Part shown: positions 57,028 to 64,000 of the stretch, piece by piece | Layout: each line of letters opens with the position of its first letter | How positions within the stretch are numbered: position 1 is the first letter of the stretch | DNA from: an uncultured Pelagibacteraceae bacterium | GTDB taxonomy: Bacteria; Pseudomonadota; Alphaproteobacteria; Pelagibacterales; Pelagibacteraceae | Reading direction: 5' to 3' | NCBI GenBank assembly: GCA_902521615.1 | Contig: CABYSJ010000001.1 | Span: 60,732 to 124,731, forward strand | DNA length: 64,000 nt | The notes under the pieces: model-generated | What the model saw: the letters and a program-made list of their open reading frames with translations, nothing else | Told to the model about the DNA's origin: nothing | The model's database searches: none | Made by a program: the position numbers and the translations under genes

Positions 57028-57705
57028 ATGCTAACAAAAAAACAAAAAAACCTGCTTTTATTTATCAACAAGAAGTTGAGAAATTCAGGTGTATCTCCTT
57101 CTTATGAGGAGATGAAACAATCTCTTAATTTAAAATCTAAATCAGGAATTCACAGATTAATTAGTGCTTTAGAAGAAAGAGGTTTTATAAAAAGATTAGC
57201 TCACAAAGCAAGAGCTTTAGAGGTAATTAAATTACCAGAAACAGCTTCTGCCAATGATATTTATAATAACTTTTCACCTAGTGTGATTAAAGGTGGGCTT
57301 GATAAGGAACAAACTAATTCTGATGAAGTAGAGGTGCCAGTACTTGGAAAAATTGCAGCAGGAACACCTGTGGAAGCAATACAAAATGAGGTTTCTAGAA
57401 TTCCACTACCAAATAATTTAGAAAAAAATGGTGATTACTTTGGATTGAAAGTTCAAGGTGACTCTATGATAGACGCAGGTATTCATGAAGGTGATACTGT
57501 TATTATTAAAAGAACTGATACTGCCGATAATGGTAAGATTGTAGTTGCCTTAATTGATGAGCATGAGGCAATGTTAAAAAGAATTCGAAAAAAAGGTAAA
57601 GTTGTAGCGCTTGAAAGTGCTAATAGAAACTATGAAACTAAGATTTTTGGACCTGATAGAGTAAAAGTTCAAGGAGTTTTAGTATCTTTATATAGAAACT
57701 TCTAA
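57028..57705 (+). CDS. lexA: SOS repressor LexA
   Basis: This 225-residue repressor-protease has an N-terminal winged helix (GVSPSYEEMKQSL, SGIHRLISALEERG). The cleavage site is Ala111-Gly112 (GKIAAGTP). The Ser146 nucleophile is in QGDSMIDAG, and Lys184 is the likely base (EAMLKR). All catalytic parts are intact, so DNA damage should trigger self-cleavage. Two box-like sites precede it. Confidence 0.95.
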   Translation: MLTKKQKNLLLFINKKLRNSGVSPSYEEMKQSLNLKSKSGIHRLISALEERGFIKRLAHKARALEVIKLPETASANDIYNNFSPSVIKGGLDKEQTNSDEVEVPVLGKIAAGTPVEAIQNEVSRIPLPNNLEKNGDYFGLKVQGDSMIDAGIHEGDTVIIKRTDTADNGKIVVALIDEHEAMLKRIRKKGKVVALESANRNYETKIFGPDRVKVQGVLVSLYRNF

Positions 57706-57727
57706 AAAAATAGTCTAAACAACATTG

Positions 57728-59125
57728 ATGTCTAAAGTAGCAACACGTTTTGCTCCATCACCTACTGGAGCTCTGCATATTGGAGGGGTTAGAACTGCCT
57801 TATTTAATTGGTTGTTCTCTAAAAATCAAAAGGGAACTTTTCATCTAAGAATTGAAGATACCGACAAAGAAAGATCAAAAGAGGAACACAAAATACAAAT
57901 TATTAAATCATTAAAATGGATAGGGATTGAACATGATGGTGAAGAATATATTCAGTCACAAAAAATAGAAGATCATATTAAAATTGCTAATGAATTATTA
58001 AAAAAAGGCAACGCATATAAATGCTACTGCTCTGCTGAAGAGATTGAGGAACAAAAAAAAAGAGCTAGGCAAAAAAAGATGCCATATATTTATAATAGAA
58101 AATGGAGGGATGCTGATGGAAAAGATGCTCCTAAAGATATTAAACACGTAATTAGATTTAAAAGTAAAATAGAGGGAAATTCTAAACTTAATGATTTAGT
58201 TCAAGGAGATGTTGAAATTGAAAATAATACAATAGAAGATTTTATAATTTTAAGAAATGATGGAACACCAACCTATAATCTTTCTGCAACTGTTGACGAT
58301 CATCAAATGGGAATGACACATATAATTAGAGGAGATGATCATAAGATAAATACTTTTAAACAAATACAAATATACCAAGCAATGGGTTGGGATGTTCCAG
58401 AATTTGCACATATTCCACTAATTCATACTATTGAAGGTAAAAAACTTTCAAAAAGAGATAATGCCTCAACTTTGGATGATTACTCAAAAATAGGAATAAT
58501 GCCTGATGCATTAAGAAATTATTTACTTAGATTAGGATGGTCATATCAAGATAAAGAAATATTTACTCTAGAAGAGAGCATTCAACACTTTAATTTAGCA
58601 GGTATTGGAAAATCACCATCAAAACTAGATATGAGTAGAATATTATCAATGAATGAGCATTATATAAAAACAATCGATGAGAACGATCTTTATCAATGTC
58701 TAGACGAATATTGTAAAATTTATAAAGAAGAAATTAAAAATGACAAAGAAACAAAAATTAAATCCTCATTATCATTTTTAAAAAATAAGGCTAAAACATT
58801 AGAAGACATATACAATAATTCAAAATTCATCATAAATGATGAAGTTAACTTCAATGAGGATGATATTAAATTAATAGATGATAAAGCAAAAAAAATTATT
58901 TCAGAATTTATTAAAGAATTATCATCTATTTCAAAAATAAATAAAGAGAATTTAGAGCCTGTAGTAAATGATTTAATAAAAATAAATGATACAAATTTTA
59001 AAGGTGTCGGTCAGCCTATACGAATTGGTTTAACAGGATCAAAATTTGGTCCTGGATTATATGATATAGTTATAGCACTTGGTAAAGAAGAAGTTTTAAA
59101 AAGACTAGCTAAGATAATTTCTTAA
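57728..59125 (+). CDS. gltX: Glutamyl-tRNA synthetase
   Basis: This 465-residue class I synthetase begins with FAPSPTGALHIGGVRTALFNW (HIGH motif). The KMSKS equivalent is KKLSKRDNAS near 240, and the C-terminal anticodon domain ends GLYDIVIALGKEEVLKRL. The ATG at 57728 is preferred over an adjacent TTG. The zinc-binding region has Cys in AYKCYCSAEEI. The end overlaps lpxB on the other strand by 21 bases. Confidence 0.95.
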   Translation: MSKVATRFAPSPTGALHIGGVRTALFNWLFSKNQKGTFHLRIEDTDKERSKEEHKIQIIKSLKWIGIEHDGEEYIQSQKIEDHIKIANELLKKGNAYKCYCSAEEIEEQKKRARQKKMPYIYNRKWRDADGKDAPKDIKHVIRFKSKIEGNSKLNDLVQGDVEIENNTIEDFIILRNDGTPTYNLSATVDDHQMGMTHIIRGDDHKINTFKQIQIYQAMGWDVPEFAHIPLIHTIEGKKLSKRDNASTLDDYSKIGIMPDALRNYLLRLGWSYQDKEIFTLEESIQHFNLAGIGKSPSKLDMSRILSMNEHYIKTIDENDLYQCLDEYCKIYKEEIKNDKETKIKSSLSFLKNKAKTLEDIYNNSKFIINDEVNFNEDDIKLIDDKAKKIISEFIKELSSISKINKENLEPVVNDLIKINDTNFKGVGQPIRIGLTGSKFGPGLYDIVIALGKEEVLKRLAKIIS

Positions 59126-60238
59126 AACTAAACAAGCCTCTTCAGATGAAGAAGTTTTAGATCTAATTCCTTCTAATGTTTTTGAACAATCAGATAATTG
59201 TTTTTTGATAAGGTCAGGGTTTTTTAAAAGATAAATAACAGATCTATAAATTTCATCAGCATTACATTCACTTTGTAACAATTCAGGAATGACTTCACGA
59301 TTATTGATAATATTAATTATATTTGCAAATTTAACATTAACCAACATTTTAAATATCATAAAATTTATAAAACTGAGTTTATAAACAATTATAGAAGGTA
59401 TATTTGAGCTCGAAATTTGCAGTGAAACTGTACCAGATTTAGATACAGCAAAAATTGAATTAGATAAAATTTTAGATTTAATACCTTCATCTGAAACCAC
59501 ATCTACATTTTCAATATTAAATTTTTTAATTTCTGACAAAATTAAATTTTTGTTTTCATTAGTCGCATGAAAGTAAAAATAAAAATCATTATGCCTTTTG
59601 TTCATTAGTTTTATAAAATCAATTAAAATATTTAATAATACGTCTGTTTCAGATTTTCTACTTCCAGGAAAAATTGAAATAATTTTTTTATCTTTAGGAA
59701 TTATATTTTCAACAATTTTTTTTTTATCTTGATTATTCTCAATTAATGGGTGTCCAACGAAAGTATTTTTAATATTTTCTTCATCAAAATATTTTTTTTC
59801 AAAGTCAAATAATAGTAGAATATGATCGATATATTTTTTAATTTTTTTTACTCTATTTTTTCGCCATATCCAAACTTGTGGAGCTACATAATGAATTATT
59901 TTAATATTATTGTTAATTTTTTTAACTCTTTCGGCGACACGCATAGTAAAATCAGGGCTATCAACAGAAAATAATATATCAGGATTAAATTTTATTATTT
60001 CATTAACAGTGTAGTTAATTTTATTTCTAATTTTAAATATATTTAATAAAATACTTGTAAAACCTAGATAAGTTATTTCATTTAAATTAAAAATACTTTC
60101 AATTCCTAATTTTTTTAAATGATTTCCACCAACAGATGAATATTCAATATTAGGATTTTGAGATTTTAACTTCGAAATAACCGTTGAAGCTAATTTATCT
60201 CCAGAAGGCTCACCTGTGAGTATGAATATTTTTTTCAT
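59105..60238 (-). CDS. lpxB: Lipid-A-disaccharide synthase
   Basis: This 377-residue GT19 enzyme joins lipid X and UDP-diacylglucosamine. TGEPSGDKLASTVI, SVGGNHLKKLGI, VDSPDFTMRVAERVKK, HYVAPQVWIWRKNRVKK and FPGSRKSETDVLL mark the family, as does SKSGTVSLQI near 265. It ends the lpx run and overlaps lpxI by four bases. Confidence 0.94.
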   Translation of the reverse strand: MKKIFILTGEPSGDKLASTVISKLKSQNPNIEYSSVGGNHLKKLGIESIFNLNEITYLGFTSILLNIFKIRNKINYTVNEIIKFNPDILFSVDSPDFTMRVAERVKKINNNIKIIHYVAPQVWIWRKNRVKKIKKYIDHILLLFDFEKKYFDEENIKNTFVGHPLIENNQDKKKIVENIIPKDKKIISIFPGSRKSETDVLLNILIDFIKLMNKRHNDFYFYFHATNENKNLILSEIKKFNIENVDVVSDEGIKSKILSNSIFAVSKSGTVSLQISSSNIPSIIVYKLSFINFMIFKMLVNVKFANIINIINNREVIPELLQSECNADEIYRSVIYLLKNPDLIKKQLSDCSKTLEGIRSKTSSSEEACLVLRNYLS

Positions 60239-61020
60239 ATAATGTTGATAAATATCTTGTTCTTATTAGAAAATTTAATGCATTTGATTTTATCTAGAAA
60301 AATATTCTTTTTAGATTGTAAAACGACACCCCGTAATCCATGCTTTTTAATATCTTTAAAAGTTTGTAGACCAACTGTTGGTAAGTCCATTCTTAAATCT
60401 TGTTTCTTTTTTGGGAGTTTTATTAAAATTCCATCTGAATTTTTCTTCAATTCTGATAGCATTTTTTTTGTTCCCTCTCTTCCTTCTTTAGCTAAAATTT
60501 TTCCATCTTTAACAACTATGGCCTGAACATGGTCTAAACTTTTTGTTTTGTTAAAATAAGCTTTACCTTTTTTTATTGAAATTATATCCAGTTTATTTGG
60601 TTTAAATTTACTGTAATTTCCTCTTCTTAAAGATAATTCTGGATTAAAAAATATAGAGCTTATAACTTTAATTCCTTCATTGTTTAAAATTTTTATAATT
60701 GATTTAATTATAGCGGCATCACCTATTTTGGCTGCTCTTATTACACTTGGCATATAATAAATCCCTTTTAAATCTAATCTTAAAGAAGAAAAATTTGGTT
60801 TTGAAATTTTACCTGCGAACAAAACTTTCTTACATTTTTTTTGTTTAATTATATTTATTATTGTTCCAAATTTTCCAATACTTATTCTGAATGAATTTTT
60901 ATCTTTTTTAAATTTATTATTTTTTGAAAAATCAATTATAAAATATTTTTTTTTTAATTTCTTAACTTTACTTAGAACTATATCTGAAAAATCAGTGTCA
61001 CCTAAAAACAAACCTATCAT
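60235..61020 (-). CDS. lpxI: UDP-2,3-diacylglucosamine pyrophosphatase LpxI
   Basis: This 261-residue protein of the DUF1009 family performs the hydrolysis that LpxH does in enteric bacteria. The N-terminal Rossmann-like domain begins GLFLGDTDFSDIVL, and KKVLFAGKISKP follows. The C-terminal catalytic domain contains LDHVQAIVVKDGKILAKEGREGT (split as QAIVVKDGKILAKEG and REGTKKML) and DLPTVGLQTFK. Its location between lpxA and lpxB is standard for alphaproteobacteria. Confidence 0.92.
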   Translation of the reverse strand: MIGLFLGDTDFSDIVLSKVKKLKKKYFIIDFSKNNKFKKDKNSFRISIGKFGTIINIIKQKKCKKVLFAGKISKPNFSSLRLDLKGIYYMPSVIRAAKIGDAAIIKSIIKILNNEGIKVISSIFFNPELSLRRGNYSKFKPNKLDIISIKKGKAYFNKTKSLDHVQAIVVKDGKILAKEGREGTKKMLSELKKNSDGILIKLPKKKQDLRMDLPTVGLQTFKDIKKHGLRGVVLQSKKNIFLDKIKCIKFSNKNKIFINII

Positions 61021-61021
61021 T

Positions 61022-61804
61022 TTATTTTGAAAATGGAGTACAAATTGGTCTTTTCTTATCTTTTTCTATAAATCCAATAACTTCTGCCACTAGTTCATTA
61101 CTCTTAAAATCTTTTGATAAGTTATTTAAATTCTCTGTTAAATTTTCATTTTTAAAAATTTCTTTGTACGCATCACCTAAAATCATTATTTCTTTATTAG
61201 GAATATTTTTTCTTCTTAAACCTATTAAATTCAATCCCTGTAAAACACTTCTGTTGCCATGTGCTATTCCATATGGAATTATATCTCTAACTACACCACA
61301 CATACCTCCAATCATTGCAGATTTACCTACTCTAGTAAATTGTTGAACAGCTGAATTACCACCAATAATAGCATTATCATCTATATGTGCATGACCTCCT
61401 AAAGGCACATTGTTGGCTAAAATTACATTGTCTCCAACAAAACAATCATGAGCAATATGAGCTGATACCATAAACAAACAGTTGTTACCAACTTTTGTTA
61501 ATCCACCGCCACCTTTTGTTCCTGGATTAATTGTAACATATTCTCTAATTTTGTTATTGTTACCAATCTCTAACTTTGTTTCTTCACCTTGAAATTTTAG
61601 ATCTTGTGGATCATTTCCTATTGAAGCAAATGGATAAATTTTATTATTTTTTCCAATTTTAGTATTTCCCGAAATATTAACATGTGATTGAATTTCCGTT
61701 TCTTCATCTATTTCAACATTTGGACCAATAACAGTATAAGGACCAATTTTTACATTTTTGGAAATTTTAGCATTTGAATCGACTATAGCTGTTTTGTGTA
61801 TCAT
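61022..61804 (-). CDS. lpxA: UDP-N-acetylglucosamine acyltransferase
   Basis: This 260-residue left-handed beta-helix enzyme starts lipid A synthesis. Hexapeptide repeats fill residues 1-190. The catalytic His is in ISAHIAHDC-like VSAHIAHDCFVGD, and GNRSVLQGLNLIGLRRK is the family hallmark, followed by the helical C-terminal domain. It overlaps lpxD by four bases. Confidence 0.96.
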   Translation of the reverse strand: MIHKTAIVDSNAKISKNVKIGPYTVIGPNVEIDEETEIQSHVNISGNTKIGKNNKIYPFASIGNDPQDLKFQGEETKLEIGNNNKIREYVTINPGTKGGGGLTKVGNNCLFMVSAHIAHDCFVGDNVILANNVPLGGHAHIDDNAIIGGNSAVQQFTRVGKSAMIGGMCGVVRDIIPYGIAHGNRSVLQGLNLIGLRRKNIPNKEIMILGDAYKEIFKNENLTENLNNLSKDFKSNELVAEVIGFIEKDKKRPICTPFSK

Positions 61805-62781
61805 TTATTATCTCTTAAAAATCCCCTAATATTTTTTGCTGGATAGCCCATTACTTTAGTATTATCAGGAATATCTCTTATGACTCCAGATCCACCTCCA
61901 ATTTCTACATTGTTTCCAATTTTAAGATGTCCTGATATTCCTGCCTGTCCACCAATTTTAACATTATTACCAATTATGGAGCTACCAGCTATACCTACTT
62001 GACCTGCTATAATAGAATTTTCACCAATTTTAACATTGTGAGCTATATGTATTTGATTATCTAAATATGTATTTTTACCTATTATGGTGTTTGACATGGA
62101 TCCTCTATCTATAGTGGCGCCACATCCAATTTCACAATTATCCTCAATTAAAACTATTCCAATATGTGGGTATCGTAAATTTTTATTTTTAATAGGAAAA
62201 AAACCAAAACCATGTTTACCAATTATACAATTATCTAATATTTTTACATTATTTTTAACAAAAGTGTTTCTAATAATATTATTTGATCCAATGTAACAAT
62301 CATCACCTATTACAACGTTTTTTTCTATAATTGTGTTATGTCCAATTTTGCAATTATTTCCAATTGAAACGTTACTACCAATCAAAACATTTTGACCAAA
62401 ATTAACCTTAGCTTTAAATTTAGTATCATTAATTTTTTTCACACTTACATCAAAATAATCATTTATTGAATCTGGATAAAATAAAGAAGAAACTTTTGCA
62501 GTAGAAACTAAAACGTTATCAACAAGTAAAGGAATGCAACTTTTAGGCAATTCATTTATTAAGCTTTTTGTAGTCAAACAAAAAGATGCTTTAGTTTTTT
62601 TTGCAATGTCTTTATATTTTTTAGAATGTAAAAAAGTAATATCTTCCTTTTCACAAGTTAATAGATCATTTATATCGTTGATATACTGATCTTTATTTTT
62701 AATATCTATTTTAAGATTTAATAAATTAATAATTTCTGAAATTTTGAATGGTCCTTTGTTTTTAAAGAATGGATTAGACAT
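61801..62781 (-). CDS. lpxD: UDP-3-O-acylglucosamine N-acyltransferase
   Basis: This 326-residue enzyme adds the second acyl chain in lipid A synthesis. It has the N-terminal uridine-binding domain (ITFLHSKKYKDIAKKTKASF region) and a hexapeptide beta-helix. The catalytic His is in NQIHIAHNVKIGENS, and the last coil reads VMGYPAKNIRGFLRD. The ATG at 62779-62781 is preferred over a TTG five codons upstream. fabZ lies upstream, the reverse of the usual lpxD-fabZ order. Confidence 0.93.
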   Translation of the reverse strand: MSNPFFKNKGPFKISEIINLLNLKIDIKNKDQYINDINDLLTCEKEDITFLHSKKYKDIAKKTKASFCLTTKSLINELPKSCIPLLVDNVLVSTAKVSSLFYPDSINDYFDVSVKKINDTKFKAKVNFGQNVLIGSNVSIGNNCKIGHNTIIEKNVVIGDDCYIGSNNIIRNTFVKNNVKILDNCIIGKHGFGFFPIKNKNLRYPHIGIVLIEDNCEIGCGATIDRGSMSNTIIGKNTYLDNQIHIAHNVKIGENSIIAGQVGIAGSSIIGNNVKIGGQAGISGHLKIGNNVEIGGGSGVIRDIPDNTKVMGYPAKNIRGFLRDNK

Positions 62782-62832
62782 GATTGCTTTTATCAAAGCA
62801 ATTTTAAAATGGTTATCAATATTTATTGCTAT

Positions 62833-63279
62833 TTATTTCTTATCTACAATAGTTGCTGACCAAATAGCATCAGCCATTTTTTTTTCATCTACAAAGGCTT
62901 CACCTTTATATTTCCAAACTTTACCATGAGATCTGATGGCCTCAATTTTAAGAATTAATTTACAGTCAGGTATTACCGGATTTCTAAATCTAGCTTTTTC
63001 TACTCCCATTAAAAATACTAACTTATTCTCATATGTTGATTTATCTAAACCATGTGCTGTGAGGGCGGCTGCAGCTTGTCCAAAGGATTCAACAATTAAA
63101 ACTCCTGGCATCACTGGTTGATCGGGAAAATGTCCCTGTACAAAAAAACTATTTTTTTTGACATTTACAACAGCCGTCGCAGAGTGCAGTTTTTTAATGT
63201 CATAAATTTCATCAATCAATAACATTGGATCTCTATGAGGTAACAGATCGGTTATATCTTTTTTATTTAATTTAATCAT
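62833..63279 (-). CDS. fabZ: 3-hydroxyacyl-ACP dehydratase FabZ
   Basis: This 148-residue hot-dog-fold enzyme dehydrates 3-hydroxyacyl-ACP in fatty acid synthesis. The active-site His is in QGHFPDQPVMPGVLIVE, and LLPHRDPMLLIDEI and ARFRNPVIPDCKL are typical. It sits between ompH and lpxD, three bases after ompH, so 3-hydroxyacyl-ACP use for membrane and lipid A is encoded together. Confidence 0.96.
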   Translation of the reverse strand: MIKLNKKDITDLLPHRDPMLLIDEIYDIKKLHSATAVVNVKKNSFFVQGHFPDQPVMPGVLIVESFGQAAAALTAHGLDKSTYENKLVFLMGVEKARFRNPVIPDCKLILKIEAIRSHGKVWKYKGEAFVDEKKMADAIWSATIVDKK

Positions 63280-63282
63280 TAT

Positions 63283-63795
63283 TTAACCCTTAATTTTTTT
63301 ATTAATTTCATTTATTAAATCTTGTGTTAGATCAGATTTCTTATTTCCAATAAATACATTTTTACTATTTAAAAGTATTTGTATTGAATTTTCGTTCATA
63401 TAATTTTGTATAATTGGATTTATAGTTTTAAAAACAAGTTGTAATTCTTTATTTTTTGTATCTGATAAATTTTTAACCATAATATCTTTTTGTTTTTTAA
63501 ATTCAGCAAGTTTTAAATTTAATTTATTAACTTCTTTTTTTAACTCATTGTCAGATAATAAATTCTTCTTTAATTTTATTTCATTTTCTTTTTCTTTCAG
63601 TTCCTTTTCAAAGGAATTTAATTTTTTCATATTTTCTTGATCTAATTTATTTATCTTAGTTAAAGCTTTTTTTCCAACATTCGTGTTTTTTATAATTAGA
63701 TCAATATTTGCAAATTTTAAATTTTCTGCAAATACCAAATTTGGTATTACCAATAAGCTTATAACAAAAAAAAATAATAAATTATATTTCTTCAT
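63283..63795 (-). CDS. ompH: OmpH/Skp-like periplasmic chaperone
   Basis: This 170-residue protein has a signal peptide (about 1-23, ending VFA) and a long lysine-rich coiled coil (about 50-115). The opening LKFANIDLIIKNTNVGKKAL and the C-terminal LTQDLINEINKK fit Skp. Skp holds unfolded outer-membrane proteins before they reach BamA. Its ATG overlaps the bamA stop (TAATG). Confidence 0.9.
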   Translation of the reverse strand: MKKYNLLFFFVISLLVIPNLVFAENLKFANIDLIIKNTNVGKKALTKINKLDQENMKKLNSFEKELKEKENEIKLKKNLLSDNELKKEVNKLNLKLAEFKKQKDIMVKNLSDTKNKELQLVFKTINPIIQNYMNENSIQILLNSKNVFIGNKKSDLTQDLINEINKKIKG

Positions 63796-64000
63796 TAGAA
63801 TGTGGTTCCAATATTAAATCTGAAAGATTGCTCTATATCAGTATCAGCTTTTGATATAGTTTCTGATAAAGAAAATGTTAGTGGGCCCACTGGCGTAAAC
63901 CAATCTACACCAATCCCTATAGCACTTCTTATTTCATCGCTGTCATTTATCGATGAATCATAATCAACTCCCCAAATATTTGCAGCATCAAAAAAAATAT
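63795..64000 (-). CDS. bamA: BamA outer-membrane assembly factor, C-terminal part (cut by window edge)
   Basis: The minus strand from the window edge encodes the last 67 residues of a beta-barrel. They include YFFDAANIWGVDY, IGIGVDWFTPVGPLTFSLSE and the terminal FRFNIGTTF ending in Phe. The C-terminal beta-strand signature and the WFTPVGPL segment are typical of the BamA/Omp85 barrel. Position before ompH is standard. POTRA domains lie outside the window. Confidence 0.9.
   Translation of the reverse strand, partial: IFFDAANIWGVDYDSSINDSDEIRSAIGIGVDWFTPVGPLTFSLSETISKADTDIEQSFRFNIGTTF

Overview
The window is AT-rich, tightly packed DNA from an alphaproteobacterium that looks like a marine SAR11 (Pelagibacterales) member. 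The reasons are very short or overlapping intergenic spaces, lysine/isoleucine/asparagine-rich proteins, an AapJQMP amino-acid transporter, NtrYX next to TrkAH, an ispDF fusion, and an alphaproteobacterial lpx/bam cluster. I see no insertion sequences, phage genes or CRISPR arrays, and no gene-free stretch longer than about 300 bases. Species and strain cannot be read from the window.

Region 1 (1-4.5 kb) is a zinc-starvation module. znuB (partial) and znuC run left. znuA, a COG0523 GTPase, a WD40 protein and an 84-residue CHEPDC-motif protein run right. The 72-base divergent spacer holds two AT-rich palindromes that look like Zur operators. ZnuA carries a nearly perfect 45-bp tandem repeat encoding His/Asp-rich metal-binding sequence. 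Region 2 (4.6-8.6 kb) carries a thiol peroxidase-like protein, a DsbA-fold isomerase, a PhyH-type dioxygenase and an arsenate module (small membrane protein, arsC, aquaporin, NUDIX hydrolase) that ends in a hairpin shared with phoX.

Region 3 (8.6-25.5 kb) is a phosphate island. It holds a Tat-exported PhoX-type phosphatase, ppx, ppk, a SixA-like phosphatase, phoB, phoU, pstBACS, an unknown exported protein, phoR, a GT4 glycosyltransferase and a PlcP-like phospholipase C. A diacylglycerol kinase-family gene runs the opposite way. Two good Pho boxes are visible, before pstS and between plcP and the lipid kinase gene. The set suggests phosphate capture, polyphosphate turnover and replacement of phospholipids by glycolipids under one regulator pair.

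Region 4 (25.6-43.1 kb) has a tiny lysine-rich protein with a perfect ribosome binding site, manC, ilvD, valS, tRNA-Cys, tRNA-Asn, an XRE regulator, aapJQMP, tRNA-Arg, trkH, trkA, and ntrYX. The NtrX has a degenerate AAA+ domain. Region 5 (43.2-64 kb) is housekeeping: ispDF-pgpA-pncC; ratA-lipA-ftsB-eno-kdsA-pyrG-secG-tpiA; a PpiD-like chaperone with trpEGDC; lexA with two SOS-box-like sites; gltX; and lpxB-lpxI-lpxA-lpxD-fabZ-ompH-bamA, with bamA cut off by the window end. Start codons were moved from the longest reading frame wherever the upstream codon is TTG/GTG and an ATG with better context follows.
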